Assembly (NCBI RefSeq): GCF_010729895.1
Contig: NZ_AP022612.1
Span: 2,728,001-2,792,000, forward strand
DNA length: 64,000 nt
Direction of reading: 5' to 3'
Origin: Mycolicibacterium confluentis
GTDB taxonomy: Bacteria > Actinomycetota > Actinomycetes > Mycobacteriales > Mycobacteriaceae
A model generated the notes under the pieces. The model did no database searches, had not been told where the DNA came from, and worked only from the letters and a program-made list of their open reading frames with translations. Of this stretch, positions 21,644 through 33,696 are shown one piece after another. Made by a program: the position numbers and the translations under genes. Positions within the stretch are counted from its first letter, which is position 1; every line of letters begins with the position of its first letter.

Positions 21644-23074
21644 TTACCCGCCCGCGGGCGACGTCATCCCGAATCGGCGCTGGCTGCCCCACCGCGCAGT
21701 GCCACCCAGGAATGCGACCCAACCGAGGGCCGCACCTGCGTGAAGGAGCAGCGTGAAGGTGAACGGAGCCACCAGGGTCGCGAGCGCACTTCCGGCCATG
21801 CTGGCGCGGCCAGGATCGCCGGTCCAGTGCCGGTATCGGCGCACCGACCAGGCCGCAAAGGCCATGTCGATCACGAGCTTGCCGGCCACCACCAGCAGCA
21901 CCGGGCCCAGGATGTCGAACCTTCCCGAGATCAGGAAGGACGCCAGCAGGGCGAGCGCCGTGAGCCCGTACAACGGGTGCACGGTGTCGAGCGCCTTGAT
22001 CGGCAGCATCACGGTGCCCAGCGCGCCGAGGCGACGATCGCCGACCATCGCGCGGTACCACCACTGGGTCTGCAGGAAGCCGCCGAACCAGCGGCGACGC
22101 TGGCGCAGGAACGCCAGCAGGGTCCCGGGCGCCTCGGTGCGGGCCTGGGCGTCGCCGAGCGCGCGGAACCGCCACGACAGGTGGTGCTCGCCCGCGTAGC
22201 GCTGCAGGCGCGCCACCAGTTCGTAGTCCTCGACCAGGCACGCGTTGTCGAAACCGCCGACCTCGACCACCGCGCTGCGCCGGAAACCCGCGAAGGCGCC
22301 CGAGATCAACTGCAGGCAGTCGATGCGCATCCAGGCGTAGCGGCCCAGGAAGTTGCGGATGTACTCATACGTCTGAAACCACTGCAGGACCTGCCCCCGC
22401 GCTCCCGGAGCACACACCGGGGTGATCACCCCGGTCACGCCGACGAGGTCCGGCTCGGCCGAAAATGCCTGCCGCACAGCCTTGATTGCCCCTGGCTCGA
22501 CGACCGTGTCCGCGTCGACCGTCAGGATGACGTCACATGTGCAGGCCGTCAGGGCCGCGTTGAGGGCCGACGCCTTGCCCGCGTGGGGCAGGCGCAGCCA
22601 CAGCACCACGGTTTGCCCGATCCGCGTGGGCACGCCGCCGTCGCGCAGCCCGAACTGCTCGGTGAGGATCCGGGCGGTGCTGTCGGAGGAACCGTCGTCG
22701 GCGATCACGATCTGGTCCGGTGCGCGGTCCGCATTCAGCAGCGCCGTCAGCGTCACGGGCAGCGCCGTCGCCTCGTTGTGCGCGGCGACCAGCACGCCGA
22801 GGGTTAAACCGCCGGCGGCCGGCGCGGCCGCGGCATCTCTGGTCGTGATGCGGCTGATCTGCCAGCCCGTGAAGATCAGCAGTGCCAGGTCGTAGGCCAG
22901 ATAGGCCAGCCCGACGGACCACGCAATCACTCCGCCGCGGCCGAAGGCCAGCAGGAACAGGGCGACCCACAGCACCAGCACCGCGAGGTGGATCACCACG
23001 CTGCGCACCGGCGTCGGCGGGGGCGCGAGCCGGGAGGATGCGCGCTGGCGCGCCAAGGCCAGTGTTTCTGTCAA
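21644..23074 (-). CDS. Family-2 processive glycosyltransferase, membrane-bound
   Basis: About 476 residues. One or two N-terminal membrane helices precede a GT-A domain with DDGSSDST, the metal-binding TVDADT (near 183), ED in LVEDYEL (near 278) and QRRRW (near 322). This D, DxD, ED, QxxRW pattern is that of processive beta-glycosyltransferases such as NodC, hyaluronan and poly-N-acetylglucosamine synthases. Three or more C-terminal membrane helices follow. The sugar and polymer are unknown. The start is uncertain: the TTG at 23074 gives full length, the GTG at 23008 would remove 22 residues, and no ribosome site is evident. It sits 53 bp after whiA and may be co-transcribed with it. Confidence 0.85.
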   Translation of the reverse strand: MTETLALARQRASSRLAPPPTPVRSVVIHLAVLVLWVALFLLAFGRGGVIAWSVGLAYLAYDLALLIFTGWQISRITTRDAAAAPAAGGLTLGVLVAAHNEATALPVTLTALLNADRAPDQIVIADDGSSDSTARILTEQFGLRDGGVPTRIGQTVVLWLRLPHAGKASALNAALTACTCDVILTVDADTVVEPGAIKAVRQAFSAEPDLVGVTGVITPVCAPGARGQVLQWFQTYEYIRNFLGRYAWMRIDCLQLISGAFAGFRRSAVVEVGGFDNACLVEDYELVARLQRYAGEHHLSWRFRALGDAQARTEAPGTLLAFLRQRRRWFGGFLQTQWWYRAMVGDRRLGALGTVMLPIKALDTVHPLYGLTALALLASFLISGRFDILGPVLLVVAGKLVIDMAFAAWSVRRYRHWTGDPGRASMAGSALATLVAPFTFTLLLHAGAALGWVAFLGGTARWGSQRRFGMTSPAGG

Positions 23075-23127
23075 CGCGTCGATGACAGGTACACGCGACC
23101 GTCGCGCGCCGGGTTCACCGAGGAGGC

Positions 23128-24105
23128 TCAGGCCTCTTCGAGCAGTTCCGGCGTGACCGCGGATTCGGTGTCCGGGATGCCGTCCTGCTTGGCCTTGCGG
23201 TCGGCCATTGAGAGCAGGCGGCGAATCCGGCCGGCCACAGCGTCTTTGGTCATCGGCGGGTCGGCCAGCCGGCCCAGCTCCTCCAGGGACGCCTGCCGGT
23301 GCTCGACGCGCAGCTGGCCCGCGGTCGCGAGGTGATCGGGCACGGTGTCGCCGAGGATCTCCAGCGCGCGCTCGACGCGGGCCGCCGCGGCGACGGCCGC
23401 ACGCGCCGACCGGCGCAGGTTGGCGTCGTCGAAGTTGGCCAACCGGTTGGCCGTCGCGCGGACCTCGCGCCGCATCCGGCGCTCCTCCCACGTCAGCCGG
23501 GTGTCTTGGGCGCCCATCCGGGTCAGCAGGGCGCCGATGGCCTCACCGTCGCGCACCACGACGCGGTCGGCGCCGCGGACCTCGCGGGCCTTGGCGCCGA
23601 CGCCGAGGCGGCGTGCCGCGCCGACGAGCGCGAGTGCGGCCTCAGGTCCGGGGCAGCTGACCTCCAGCGCCGAGGACCGGCCCGGTTCGGTCAGCGATCC
23701 GTGCGCCAGGAAGGCGCCCCGCCACGCGGCTTCAGCGTCGGCGACGCTGCCGCCGACCACCTGGGCGGGCAGCCCGCGCACGGGCCGGCCCCGTAGGTCG
23801 AGCAGGCCGGTCTGCCGGGCCAGCGCCTCGCCGTCCTTGGCGACCCGCACGACGTAGCGGGTGTTCTTGCGGATACCGCTGGCCGACAGCACATGAACGA
23901 TCGCGTTGTAGCCGTACAGGTCGAAGATGTCCTTGCGCAGCCGACGGGCGATGATGCCGAGGTCCACCTCGGCCTCGACCACCACGCGGCCCGCGACGAT
24001 GTGCAGCCCGCCGGCGAACCGCAGCAGCGAGGCCACCTCGGCGCGCCGCGCGCTGACGGATTTCACCACCAAGCGGCTCAGTTCGTCCTTAACCTCGGCC
24101 GTCAT
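23128..24105 (-). CDS. whiA: Sporulation/cell-division regulator WhiA
   Basis: A 325-residue WhiA protein: an N-terminal pair of LAGLIDADG-homing-endonuclease-like domains without catalytic residues, then a C-terminal helix-turn-helix ([20 protein letters not shown], about 280-300). In Streptomyces WhiA activates division genes together with WhiB; in mycobacteria its role is less clear. The ATG at 24105 overlaps the yvcK stop (ATGA); a GTG two codons upstream is possible. Last of the uvrC-rapZ-yvcK-whiA run. Confidence 0.94.
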   Translation of the reverse strand: MTAEVKDELSRLVVKSVSARRAEVASLLRFAGGLHIVAGRVVVEAEVDLGIIARRLRKDIFDLYGYNAIVHVLSASGIRKNTRYVVRVAKDGEALARQTGLLDLRGRPVRGLPAQVVGGSVADAEAAWRGAFLAHGSLTEPGRSSALEVSCPGPEAALALVGAARRLGVGAKAREVRGADRVVVRDGEAIGALLTRMGAQDTRLTWEERRMRREVRATANRLANFDDANLRRSARAAVAAAARVERALEILGDTVPDHLATAGQLRVEHRQASLEELGRLADPPMTKDAVAGRIRRLLSMADRKAKQDGIPDTESAVTPELLEEA

Positions 24106-25151
24106 CGCCACGGGTCGTCACCTCTCGGTCCAAGCACATGCGGTCCATCGACATCGGCGGGGTTCACAGTCGGAATCGACGGCGTCGTCGGCAGCGCCGG
24201 CTCGTTCCCCCGCTCACACACCGCCTGCAACGCCGCCGCCAACTTCGCCGGGTCATGTAATGGTGTACCAGGTCGAGACACGTCAGCAAACTGCACCTGA
24301 GCATTCAGCACGCCGGCGGTTCGAATCAATTGGTCGCGCTCACGCTCGCTGGCCACTCGGTTGACGTCCACGACAATGTCGTTGACGGTGAAATCGGGTG
24401 CGTGCTGGGCAAGCACGTGCAGATGTCTCTCGGCGGAGAAGCCCGCGGTCTCCCCCGGTTCGTCGGCCAAATTGAGCACCACCGCGCGCCGCGCCGTGGT
24501 CGCACGCAGGGCAGCAAGCAGGCCGGGCACCAGGACGTGCGGGATCACGCTGGTGAACCACGAACCCGGGCCGAGCACCACGAGGTCGGCGTCCATGATG
24601 GCGTCGACGGCCTGCCGGGTGGCCGGCGGATTGCCGGGCAGCAGGCGCACACGCCGCACCTTGCCCGGTGTCGTGGCGACCGCCACCTGACCGCGGATCA
24701 CGCGACTCATCCGCGGGTCGGACTCCAGACCCGCGACGTCGGCCTCGATCTGCAGCGCGATCGGGCACATCGGCAGCACGCGGCCCTTGACCCCTAGGAC
24801 GCGGCCCAGTTCGTCGAGGGCAGCGACCGGGTCGCCCAGCACCTCGGACAGTCCGGCCAGCATGAGATTGCCGATCGGGTGTCCGGCCAGTGCCCCGCTG
24901 CCACCGAAGCGATGCTGGATGATGGTGGCCCACAGCCGGCCGTACGGACTGTCGGATGCCAAGGCCGCCAGCGCCATTCGCAGGTCACCGGGCGGAATGA
25001 CGTCGAGTTCGCTGCGCAGCCGGCCCGAGGAGCCGCCGTCGTCGGCGACGGTCACCACCGCGGTGACATGGGGTGTGAGCCGACGGGCCGCCGACAGCGT
25101 CGCGTAGAGGCCGTGGCCGCCGCCGAGTGCGACGATGCGTTCGACCGTCAT
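24102..25151 (-). CDS. yvcK: YvcK/CuvA-type gluconeogenesis factor (CofD-like)
   Basis: A 349-residue CofD/YvcK-family protein that binds UDP-sugars. It is needed for growth on gluconeogenic carbon and for cell-wall synthesis in Bacillus, and for polar growth (as CuvA) in mycobacteria. The GGGHG nucleotide loop (10-14) and [13 protein letters not shown] (34-46) are intact. It overlaps rapZ and whiA by ATGA on each side, so the three are translated together. Confidence 0.93.
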   Translation of the reverse strand: MTVERIVALGGGHGLYATLSAARRLTPHVTAVVTVADDGGSSGRLRSELDVIPPGDLRMALAALASDSPYGRLWATIIQHRFGGSGALAGHPIGNLMLAGLSEVLGDPVAALDELGRVLGVKGRVLPMCPIALQIEADVAGLESDPRMSRVIRGQVAVATTPGKVRRVRLLPGNPPATRQAVDAIMDADLVVLGPGSWFTSVIPHVLVPGLLAALRATTARRAVVLNLADEPGETAGFSAERHLHVLAQHAPDFTVNDIVVDVNRVASERERDQLIRTAGVLNAQVQFADVSRPGTPLHDPAKLAAALQAVCERGNEPALPTTPSIPTVNPADVDGPHVLGPRGDDPWR

Positions 25152-26071
25152 TCGCGGCCCAGATCCCGGTGCAGAACCCGCGCCGACAGGTCATTGCCGC
25201 TGCTGAGCCGGGCCGCCAGCGCCTCGGCAATCGCGACGCTGCGATGCTTCCCACCCGTGCAGCCGATGGCCACTGTCATATAGCGCTTGCCCTCTCGACG
25301 GTAGCCGTCGACCACCAATCCCAGCAGTTCATGATAGGTGTCGAGGAACCTGTCGGCACCCGGCTGACCCAGCACGTAATCCCGCACCGAGGGGTGCTGA
25401 CCGGTGTGATCGCGCAGTTCGTCCACCCAGTGCGGGTTGGGCAGGAACCGGACGTCCATCACCATGTCGGCGTCCATCGGCAGCCCGTACTTGAACCCGA
25501 ACGACTCGACCGTGACGCTGATGTCGGGCACGGTCTCGGCCCCGAAGCCGCGTTCAATGCTCTCGCGCAGTGCCCGCACCGACAGCGTCGAGGTGTCGAT
25601 GACCAGGTCGGCCGAGGCCCGCACCGGGGCCAGCATCGTGCGTTCGGCGGCGATTCCCTCGGCCAGGGTCAGATCGCCCTGCATCGGGTGGCTGCGCCGG
25701 TTGTTCTCGTAGCGGCGCACCAGCATCTCGTCGGAGGCGTCGAGGAACAGGACCCGCGGCGTGATGTTCCGGGTGGCCAATTCGCTGCGCACTGAGTCCA
25801 GGTCGCCCGTGAATCCCCTGGACCGCGCGTCCATGACGACCGCGAGTTGCGTGATGCGCGAACCCGCGGCGAGTCCGAGATCGACCATCCGGGTGATCAA
25901 CTCCGGCGGCAGGTTGTCGGCGACATACCAGCCCAGATCCTCGAGAACCTTGGCCGCGGTGCCCCTCCCGGCACCAGACAGGCCGGTGACCAGAACCACG
26001 TCGATACCCGAGTCAGCGTCGACCTCACCGGCCCCAGTTTCGCGTGCCACTTCGTCAATACCGTCCGTCAT
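25148..26071 (-). CDS. rapZ: RapZ/YvcJ-type nucleotide-binding protein
   Basis: A 307-residue P-loop protein with Walker [10 protein letters not shown] (near 30-38) and the C-terminal domain containing [14 protein letters not shown] and [14 protein letters not shown], the conserved ligand-binding part. In E. coli RapZ acts as an RNA adaptor for glucosamine-6-phosphate synthase control; in actinobacteria the RNA target is not established. Coupled to uvrC upstream and yvcK downstream through ATGA overlaps. Confidence 0.93.
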   Translation of the reverse strand: MTDGIDEVARETGAGEVDADSGIDVVLVTGLSGAGRGTAAKVLEDLGWYVADNLPPELITRMVDLGLAAGSRITQLAVVMDARSRGFTGDLDSVRSELATRNITPRVLFLDASDEMLVRRYENNRRSHPMQGDLTLAEGIAAERTMLAPVRASADLVIDTSTLSVRALRESIERGFGAETVPDISVTVESFGFKYGLPMDADMVMDVRFLPNPHWVDELRDHTGQHPSVRDYVLGQPGADRFLDTYHELLGLVVDGYRREGKRYMTVAIGCTGGKHRSVAIAEALAARLSSGNDLSARVLHRDLGRE

Positions 26072-28104
26072 CGTGCTGCCCGTTGCGCGATGTCATCATC
26101 ACTCACCGGAATCTCGCTTGGGGCCGATCCCACCGAATCCACGGCGGGCGGGTCGGCGACCGTCACGCCGAGCGCCTCGAGCACCGCGGCCGCCGTCGCC
26201 GGCCCGATGCCGGGCACCGAGGTGATCTCCTCCACTGAGGCCTTCTTGAGCCGCGCCACCGAGCCGAAGTGGGTGACCAGCGCCTTGCGGCGATGTTCCC
26301 CCAACCCCGGGACCGCGTCGAGCACCGAGGCCGTCATGCGTTTGGATCGCTTGCTGCGATGGTAGGTGATCGCGAACCGGTGGGCCTCGTCGCGCACGCG
26401 CTGCAGCAGATACAGCCCCTCGCTGTTGCGGGGCATGATCACCGGGTCGGGCTCACCCGGCACCCAGATCTCTTCGAGCCGTTTGGCCAGGCCGATCACC
26501 GCCACGTCGGTGACACCCAACTCGGTCAGAACCGCGGCCGCGGCGTTGACCTGCGGCGCGCCGCCGTCGACGACGAACAGGTTGGGCGGATAAGCGAACT
26601 TCCGCGACTTGCCTTCTGCGGAGAAGTCTTCGGGCTGCGCGCGGTCCTGGACGTGACGCCAGAACCGGCGCCGGGTGACCTCGGCGATCGACGCGACATC
26701 GTCGGAGCGCCCGTCTCCCGCGGCCTCTTTGATGCCGTAGTGCCGATAGTCGGACTTACGCGGCAGACCGTCCTCGAACACCACCAGCGAAGCCACCACG
26801 TCGGTGCCCTGGACGTGGCTGATGTCGACACATTCGATACGCAGCGGCGCCTCCGCCAGGCCGAGCGCATCCTGAATGCTCTGCAGCGCAGCGGATCTGG
26901 CGTTGAAATCGCCGGCGCGTTTGAGCTTGTGCTGCTGCAGCGCCTCCTTGGCGTTGCGGTGCACGGTCTCGGCCAGCGCCTTCTTGTCGCCGCGCTGCGG
27001 CACCCGCAGCACCACGCGCGAGCCACGCAGTCCCGAAAGCCATTCGGCCAGTTCGTCGGCGTCGTCGGGAAGCCGGGGCACCAGCACCTCGCGCGGGACG
27101 GGGTTGGCGGCCTCGTCACCGCCGGAGTCGCTGGCCCCGCCCAACTCCGCCTGCTCGCCGTAGAACTGGGTGAGGAACTGCGCCACCAGTTGCGCCTCGA
27201 CGCCGCCTTCGAGTTCGTCTGGTTCGCTTGCCTTCTCGACGATCCAGCCACGCTGGCCGCGGACTCGGCCGCCCCGCACGTGGAACACCTGGACGGCCGC
27301 CTCAAGCTCGTCGTCGGCGAAGGCCACCACGTCGGCGTCGGTGCCGTCGCCGAGCACCACGGCCTGCTTCTCCATCGCGCGCCGCAGGGCCGACAGGTCG
27401 TCGCGCAGCCTCGCGGCCCTCTCGAAGTCCAACTCCTCGGCCGCGGCGATCATCTTGTGTTCGAGCTCACGCGCGAAGCGGTCGGTGCGGCCCGAGAGGA
27501 AGTCGCAGAAGTCCTCGACGATTCGGCGGTGCTCGTCGGCGCTGACCCGGCCGACGCATGGTGCCGAGCACTTGTCGATGTAACCCAGCAGGCAGGGCCT
27601 GCCGATCTGGTTGTGCCGCTTGAACACTCCGCCGGAGCACGTGCGCGCCGGAAAGACCCTGGTGAGCAGGTCGAGCGTCTCTCGGATGGCCCAGGCGTGC
27701 GAGTAGGGGCCGAAGTAGCGGACACCCTTGCGCCGCGGACCGCGGTAGACCGACAGCCTCGGGTACTCCTCGTTGAGCGTCACCGCCAGCACCGGATAGG
27801 ACTTGTCGTCGCGGTAACGCACGTTGAACCGCGGGTCGTACTCCTTGATCCAGTTGTACTCGAGCTGCAGCGCCTCGACCTCGGTGTTCACCACCGTCCA
27901 CTCGACCTTGGCCGCGGTGGTCACCATCTGGCGGGTTCGGGGGTGCAGTCCCGAGATGTCGGCGAAGTACGACGTCAGGCGGCTGCGCAGGCTCTTGGCC
28001 TTGCCGACGTAGATGACACGCCCGTGCGGGTCGGAGAACCGGTAGACGCCCGGCTCGACTGGAATCGAACCCGGAGGGGGTCGGTAGGTCGATGGATCGG
28101 GCAC
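26068..28104 (-). CDS. uvrC: Excinuclease ABC subunit C
   Basis: A 678-residue nuclease making both incisions in nucleotide excision repair. Domains in order: GIY-YIG ([20 protein letters not shown], about 18-37), a UVR motif that contacts UvrB (near 210), the RNase H-like endonuclease ([17 protein letters not shown] near 425) and a C-terminal double helix-hairpin-helix (VPGLGEHRR and VPGIGPATA). The GTG at 28104 lies six bases after TAGGCT, so the mRNA should be leaderless. The promoter resembles a DNA-damage-type promoter (see the entry at 28105). Confidence 0.96.
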   Translation of the reverse strand: MPDPSTYRPPPGSIPVEPGVYRFSDPHGRVIYVGKAKSLRSRLTSYFADISGLHPRTRQMVTTAAKVEWTVVNTEVEALQLEYNWIKEYDPRFNVRYRDDKSYPVLAVTLNEEYPRLSVYRGPRRKGVRYFGPYSHAWAIRETLDLLTRVFPARTCSGGVFKRHNQIGRPCLLGYIDKCSAPCVGRVSADEHRRIVEDFCDFLSGRTDRFARELEHKMIAAAEELDFERAARLRDDLSALRRAMEKQAVVLGDGTDADVVAFADDELEAAVQVFHVRGGRVRGQRGWIVEKASEPDELEGGVEAQLVAQFLTQFYGEQAELGGASDSGGDEAANPVPREVLVPRLPDDADELAEWLSGLRGSRVVLRVPQRGDKKALAETVHRNAKEALQQHKLKRAGDFNARSAALQSIQDALGLAEAPLRIECVDISHVQGTDVVASLVVFEDGLPRKSDYRHYGIKEAAGDGRSDDVASIAEVTRRRFWRHVQDRAQPEDFSAEGKSRKFAYPPNLFVVDGGAPQVNAAAAVLTELGVTDVAVIGLAKRLEEIWVPGEPDPVIMPRNSEGLYLLQRVRDEAHRFAITYHRSKRSKRMTASVLDAVPGLGEHRRKALVTHFGSVARLKKASVEEITSVPGIGPATAAAVLEALGVTVADPPAVDSVGSAPSEIPVSDDDIAQRAAR

Positions 28105-28132
28105 CGGTCCAGCCTAGTCGGCGCGCCGACAA
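28105..28132 (-). promoter_or_regulatory. uvrC promoter resembling the PafBC/RecA-independent damage promoter
   Basis: Minus strand: TTGTCGGCG (28132-28124), a 7-base spacer, then TAGGCT (28116-28111) and six bases to the GTG. The published mycobacterial damage promoter is roughly TTGTCRGTG, eight bases, TANNNT; here eight of nine positions match and the spacer is one shorter. The spacer and upstream element also form a perfect 14-base palindrome (28117-28130). Confidence 0.5.
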
Positions 28133-28199
28133 CCCCGAGCCACGACTGCGGCCGCGCACGTGCGTCCCGTCACACCGCCGAGACTGCTGGCGAGAGGTG

Positions 28200-30453
<2,254 letters not shown>

Positions 30454-30748
30454 CTGTGCCACCTCGCCGGTCCCGTGAAGGACCACAAAACCCTCTGAAA
30501 CGAACAAAACGTGCCATCAGTATGAACCACCGAAATGCGGTGGTTACTTCCCGCAGGTCACTGGCAGCACCACCACCCACGACCGGCCCCTCCGACCCCA
30601 TTACGCGGGTCAATCCGCTGTTGACGTCCTTGCAGGTCGGCGTCGGCGAACAGCGCACGCCGCGCCCGCAGACCTCGTGCGCTGTTGCGCGCCCGCGGGC
30701 CGAATCTGTGACCAAGCACACGTGACGACTGCGAAGGCAGGGAAACCG
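30454..30748. other. Intergenic region between ribE and ribBA
   Basis: No convincing gene. It holds a perfect 8-bp hairpin with a 5-base loop (30525-30545) and, just downstream on the minus strand, a CATACT hexamer that could be the ribBA -10. In M. tuberculosis two small hypothetical genes (Rv1413, Rv1414, from memory) lie here; I see no counterpart. The short open frame at 30440-30721 (minus) has no family features. Confidence 0.5.
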
Positions 30749-31357
30749 CTACCGCTGGTTGGCGAGCAGGCGTTCGACGTACTTCGCGATGACGTCGACC
30801 TCGAGATTCACCGGCGTGCCGACCGGGGCCGTGCCCAGGGTGGTCAGCTCCCGGGTGGTCGGGATCAACGACACCTCGAACCAGTCGCCGTCGGCGTCAC
30901 CGCCGAGACCGGACACCGTCAGCGAGATGCCGTCGACGGTGATCGACCCCTTCTCCACGACGTAGCGGGACAGGTTCTGCGGCAGCGTGATCCGCACGAC
31001 CTCCCAGTGCTCGGACGGGGACCGCGAGACGATCGTGCCGGTGCCGTCGACATGTCCCTGCACGATGTGCCCGCCGAGGCGGCTGTTGACCGCTGCGGCC
31101 CGTTCGAGGTTCACCCGGGACCCGGCGGACAACCCGGCCAGGCTGGACCGGTCGAGCGTCTCGGCCATCACATCCGCGCTGAACTGACCGCCCGGCATCA
31201 CCTCGACGACCGTCAGGCACACACCGTTGACCGCGATCGAGTCGCCATGGCCCGCATCGGCTGTGACGACCGGCCCGCGGATGACGAAACGCGCCGCATC
31301 GGCAAGGTCTTCCTTGTCGACGACTTCGCCCAATTCTTCGACGATTCCCGTGAACAC
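30749..31357 (-). CDS. ribE: Riboflavin synthase alpha subunit
   Basis: A 202-residue protein of two similar lumazine-binding domains (MFTGIVEELGEV at the N terminus, HIVQGHVDGTGTI at the start of the second). It dismutates two lumazines to riboflavin; also called ribC. The GTG start lies six bases after TAGCCT, a leaderless layout, and is divergent from lprG. It is separated from ribBA by 295 bp, so the riboflavin genes here form two units. Confidence 0.95.
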   Translation of the reverse strand: MFTGIVEELGEVVDKEDLADAARFVIRGPVVTADAGHGDSIAVNGVCLTVVEVMPGGQFSADVMAETLDRSSLAGLSAGSRVNLERAAAVNSRLGGHIVQGHVDGTGTIVSRSPSEHWEVVRITLPQNLSRYVVEKGSITVDGISLTVSGLGGDADGDWFEVSLIPTTRELTTLGTAPVGTPVNLEVDVIAKYVERLLANQR

Positions 31358-31363
31358 GCGTCA

Positions 31364-31369
31364 AGGCTA
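31364..31369 (-). promoter_or_regulatory. Candidate -10, leaderless start of ribE
   Basis: TAGCCT on the minus strand, six bases before the GTG at 31357. It stands back to back with the lprG -10, 35 bp apart. Confidence 0.55.
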
Positions 31370-31404
31370 GACCTGCGCTTGACCTGTGGGGTCGACGCAC
31401 CCTC

Positions 31405-31410
31405 TACGAT
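31405..31410 (+). promoter_or_regulatory. Candidate -10, leaderless start of lprG
   Basis: TACGAT, seven bases before the ATG at 31418. A TTGACC at 31379-31384 is a possible -35, though the 20-base spacing is long. Confidence 0.55.
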
Positions 31411-31417
31411 GCAAACC

Positions 31418-32125
31418 ATGCAGCCGAGTCGACTCGTGTCCCGGATCGCCCTGTCCCTCGCCGCCGTCAGCACCGCCGCCGCTCTGGTTGTGGGCTGTTC
31501 GTCGTCGTCAAAGCCCACCGAAGACCTGCCCGACGCCGCGGGCCTGCTCGAACAGTCCAGCCAGGCCACCAAGGGCCTGAAGAGCGGGCACCTCGAGATC
31601 ACGGTCGACGGCACCATCGAGGGCCTGCCGGTCAAGCGCCTCACCGGCGACCTGACCAACGTGCCCGCGACCGCCGTTCAGGGCAGCGCCACCATCACGA
31701 TGGGCGGCTCCGACATCGACGTCGACCTCGTCGTCATCGACAACACGCTGTACGCGGCGATGACCCCCAACAGCTGGCTCGACATGGGTCCGGCCGCCGA
31801 CATCTACGACCCGTCGACGATCCTGAACCCCGAGAACGGCCTGGCCAACATGCTGGCCAGCTTCTCCGACGCCAAGTCTGAGGCCACCGAGACGATCAAC
31901 GGCGTGGAGACCGTGCGGGTGACCGGTTCGGTCAACGCCGACGCCGTCAACAAGCTGATTCCTCAGCTGAAGGCCAGCGGTTCGGTCCCGGGCACCGCCT
32001 GGATCGCCAAGGACGGCGACCACAACCTCGTGCAGGCCGAGGTTGAGCCTGCCGGCGGCGGTTCGGTCGTGGTGGCCCTCTCCGAGTGGAATGAGCCCGT
32101 CACCGTCACCAAGCCTCAGGTCTGA
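31418..32125 (+). CDS. lprG: LprG-type lipoprotein (triacylated lipid carrier)
   Basis: A 235-residue lipoprotein with a signal peptide and lipobox LVVGC, lipidated cysteine C27. The rest matches the LppX/LprAFG family, whose beta/alpha half-barrel has a lipid cavity. In mycobacteria LprG binds triacylated glycolipids and triacylglycerol and works with the Rv1410 (P55) pump at the cell envelope. Its TGA overlaps the p55 ATG by one base, so the pair is translated together. Confidence 0.95.
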   Translation: MQPSRLVSRIALSLAAVSTAAALVVGCSSSSKPTEDLPDAAGLLEQSSQATKGLKSGHLEITVDGTIEGLPVKRLTGDLTNVPATAVQGSATITMGGSDIDVDLVVIDNTLYAAMTPNSWLDMGPAADIYDPSTILNPENGLANMLASFSDAKSEATETINGVETVRVTGSVNADAVNKLIPQLKASGSVPGTAWIAKDGDHNLVQAEVEPAGGGSVVVALSEWNEPVTVTKPQV

Positions 32126-33696
32126 TGCAACCGGAGGCCAGGCGCTGGACCGCGATCAGCGCGGGCGGGCTCGCCGTCCTGCTTGGGGCCGTCGACACCT
32201 ACGTCGTCGTCACGATCATGGTCGACATCATGAAAGACGTCGGCATCCCGATCAACCAGATCCAGCGCGTGGCCCCGATCATCACGGGCTATCTGCTCGG
32301 CTACATCGCGGCGATGCCGCTGTTGGGCCGCGCCTCTGACCGGGTTGGCCGAAAGCTGGTGCTGCAGTTGGGCCTGGCGGGCTTCGCCCTCGGTTCGGTG
32401 GTCACCGCGCTCTCCGATGATCTGACGATGCTCGTCATCGGCCGTGTCATCCAGGGCGTCGCCAGTGGTGCGCTGCTGCCGGTGACCCTGGCGCTGGCAG
32501 CTGATCTGTGGGCGGCGCGCAACCGTGCCGCGGTGCTCGGCGGAATCGGCGCGGCGCAGGAGCTCGGGAGTGTGCTGGGTCCGCTGTGGGGCGTCGCGAT
32601 CGTGGCGCTGTTCAACACCTGGCGCGACGTGTTCTGGATCAACATCCCGTTCACGGTCGTGTGCATGGTGTTGATCCACATCAGTGTTCCGTCGCACGAC
32701 CGCGGAACGGGTCCGCGCGAGCGCGTCGACATCGTCGGCGGCGTGCTGTTGGCCGTCGCGCTGGGCCTGGCCGTGATCGGCCTCTACAACCCCCGCCCGG
32801 ACGGCAAGCAGATCCTGCCTGAGCACGGCCTGCTGCTGGTGGCGGGCGCGGTCGTGGTGGCCGTCGCCTTCTTCGTCTGGGAGCGGTACTCGCGCACCAA
32901 GCTGATCGACCCCGCGGGCGTGAAGATGGTGCCGTTCCTGGCCTCACTCGGCACATCGATGTGCGCGGGCGCCGCGTTGATGGTGACGCTGGTCAACGTC
33001 GAGCTGTTCGGCCAGGGTGTGCTGGGCCTGAATCAGGTGGACGCCGCGCTCAAGCTGACGTGGTTCCTGGCCGCACTGCCGGTCGGCGCACTGATCGGCG
33101 GCGCGATCGCGACCCGCATCGGCGACCGCATCCTGGTGTTCGTCGGCATGATGCTGTCCGGCCTTGCGTACTGGCTGGTGTCCAACTGGGGTGTCGACGT
33201 GCTCAACGAGAAGCACAACCTCGGCTTCATCGAACTGCCCGCGTTCTCCACCGACCTGTTGCTCGCCGGCTTCGGTCTGGGCCTGGTGATCGGACCGCTG
33301 ACCTCGGCCGCGCTGCGCGTCGTGCCTGCGGTGCAGCACGGCATCGCGTCATCGCTGGTCGTGGTGGCGCGCATGACGGGCATGCTGGTGGGCGTCGCGG
33401 CCCTCTCCGCCTGGGGTCTCTACCGGTTCAACCAGATCGTGGCGACCCTGCCCAGCGAGGGCGGCGACACACTCGCGGCCCGGGTGGCCGCCGAGGCCGC
33501 CAAGTACAAGCTGGCATTCTCGATGCAGTACGGCGAGATGTTCGGCATCACCGCGATCGTGTGTGTTGTGGGCGCTGTCATCGGTCTGCTGATCGCGGCA
33601 CGCGACGTCCACGCCGAGCCCGAACCTGAACTCGTGCAGTCCGAGTCACCGGAGCCCGAAACCCAGCAGATCGGCAGGCACCGCGCCGACGGCTAG
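32125..33696 (+). CDS. P55-type major facilitator transporter
   Basis: A 523-residue MFS protein of the 14-helix drug-efflux (DHA2-like) type. The motif A signature [11 protein letters not shown] follows helix 2, and the helix-1 acidic motif is [11 protein letters not shown]. The cytoplasmic C-terminal tail is rich in Glu and Pro. The M. tuberculosis homologue (Rv1410c, P55) exports lipids with LprG and gives low-level drug efflux. Its stop shares the bases CTAG with the convergent ribD stop. Confidence 0.92.
   Translation: MQPEARRWTAISAGGLAVLLGAVDTYVVVTIMVDIMKDVGIPINQIQRVAPIITGYLLGYIAAMPLLGRASDRVGRKLVLQLGLAGFALGSVVTALSDDLTMLVIGRVIQGVASGALLPVTLALAADLWAARNRAAVLGGIGAAQELGSVLGPLWGVAIVALFNTWRDVFWINIPFTVVCMVLIHISVPSHDRGTGPRERVDIVGGVLLAVALGLAVIGLYNPRPDGKQILPEHGLLLVAGAVVVAVAFFVWERYSRTKLIDPAGVKMVPFLASLGTSMCAGAALMVTLVNVELFGQGVLGLNQVDAALKLTWFLAALPVGALIGGAIATRIGDRILVFVGMMLSGLAYWLVSNWGVDVLNEKHNLGFIELPAFSTDLLLAGFGLGLVIGPLTSAALRVVPAVQHGIASSLVVVARMTGMLVGVAALSAWGLYRFNQIVATLPSEGGDTLAARVAAEAAKYKLAFSMQYGEMFGITAIVCVVGAVIGLLIAARDVHAEPEPELVQSESPEPETQQIGRHRADG

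Noticed and set aside
28050..28080. A tRNA T-arm-like sequence (GGTTCGATTCC on the minus strand)
   Set aside because: It lies inside the conserved N-terminal coding region of uvrC, and no acceptor, D or anticodon stems can be formed around it.
30454..30748. An FMN riboswitch before ribBA
   Set aside because: The conserved blocks (AGGATCTTCGGGGC-type start and GACCGGCGGT-type core) are not present.
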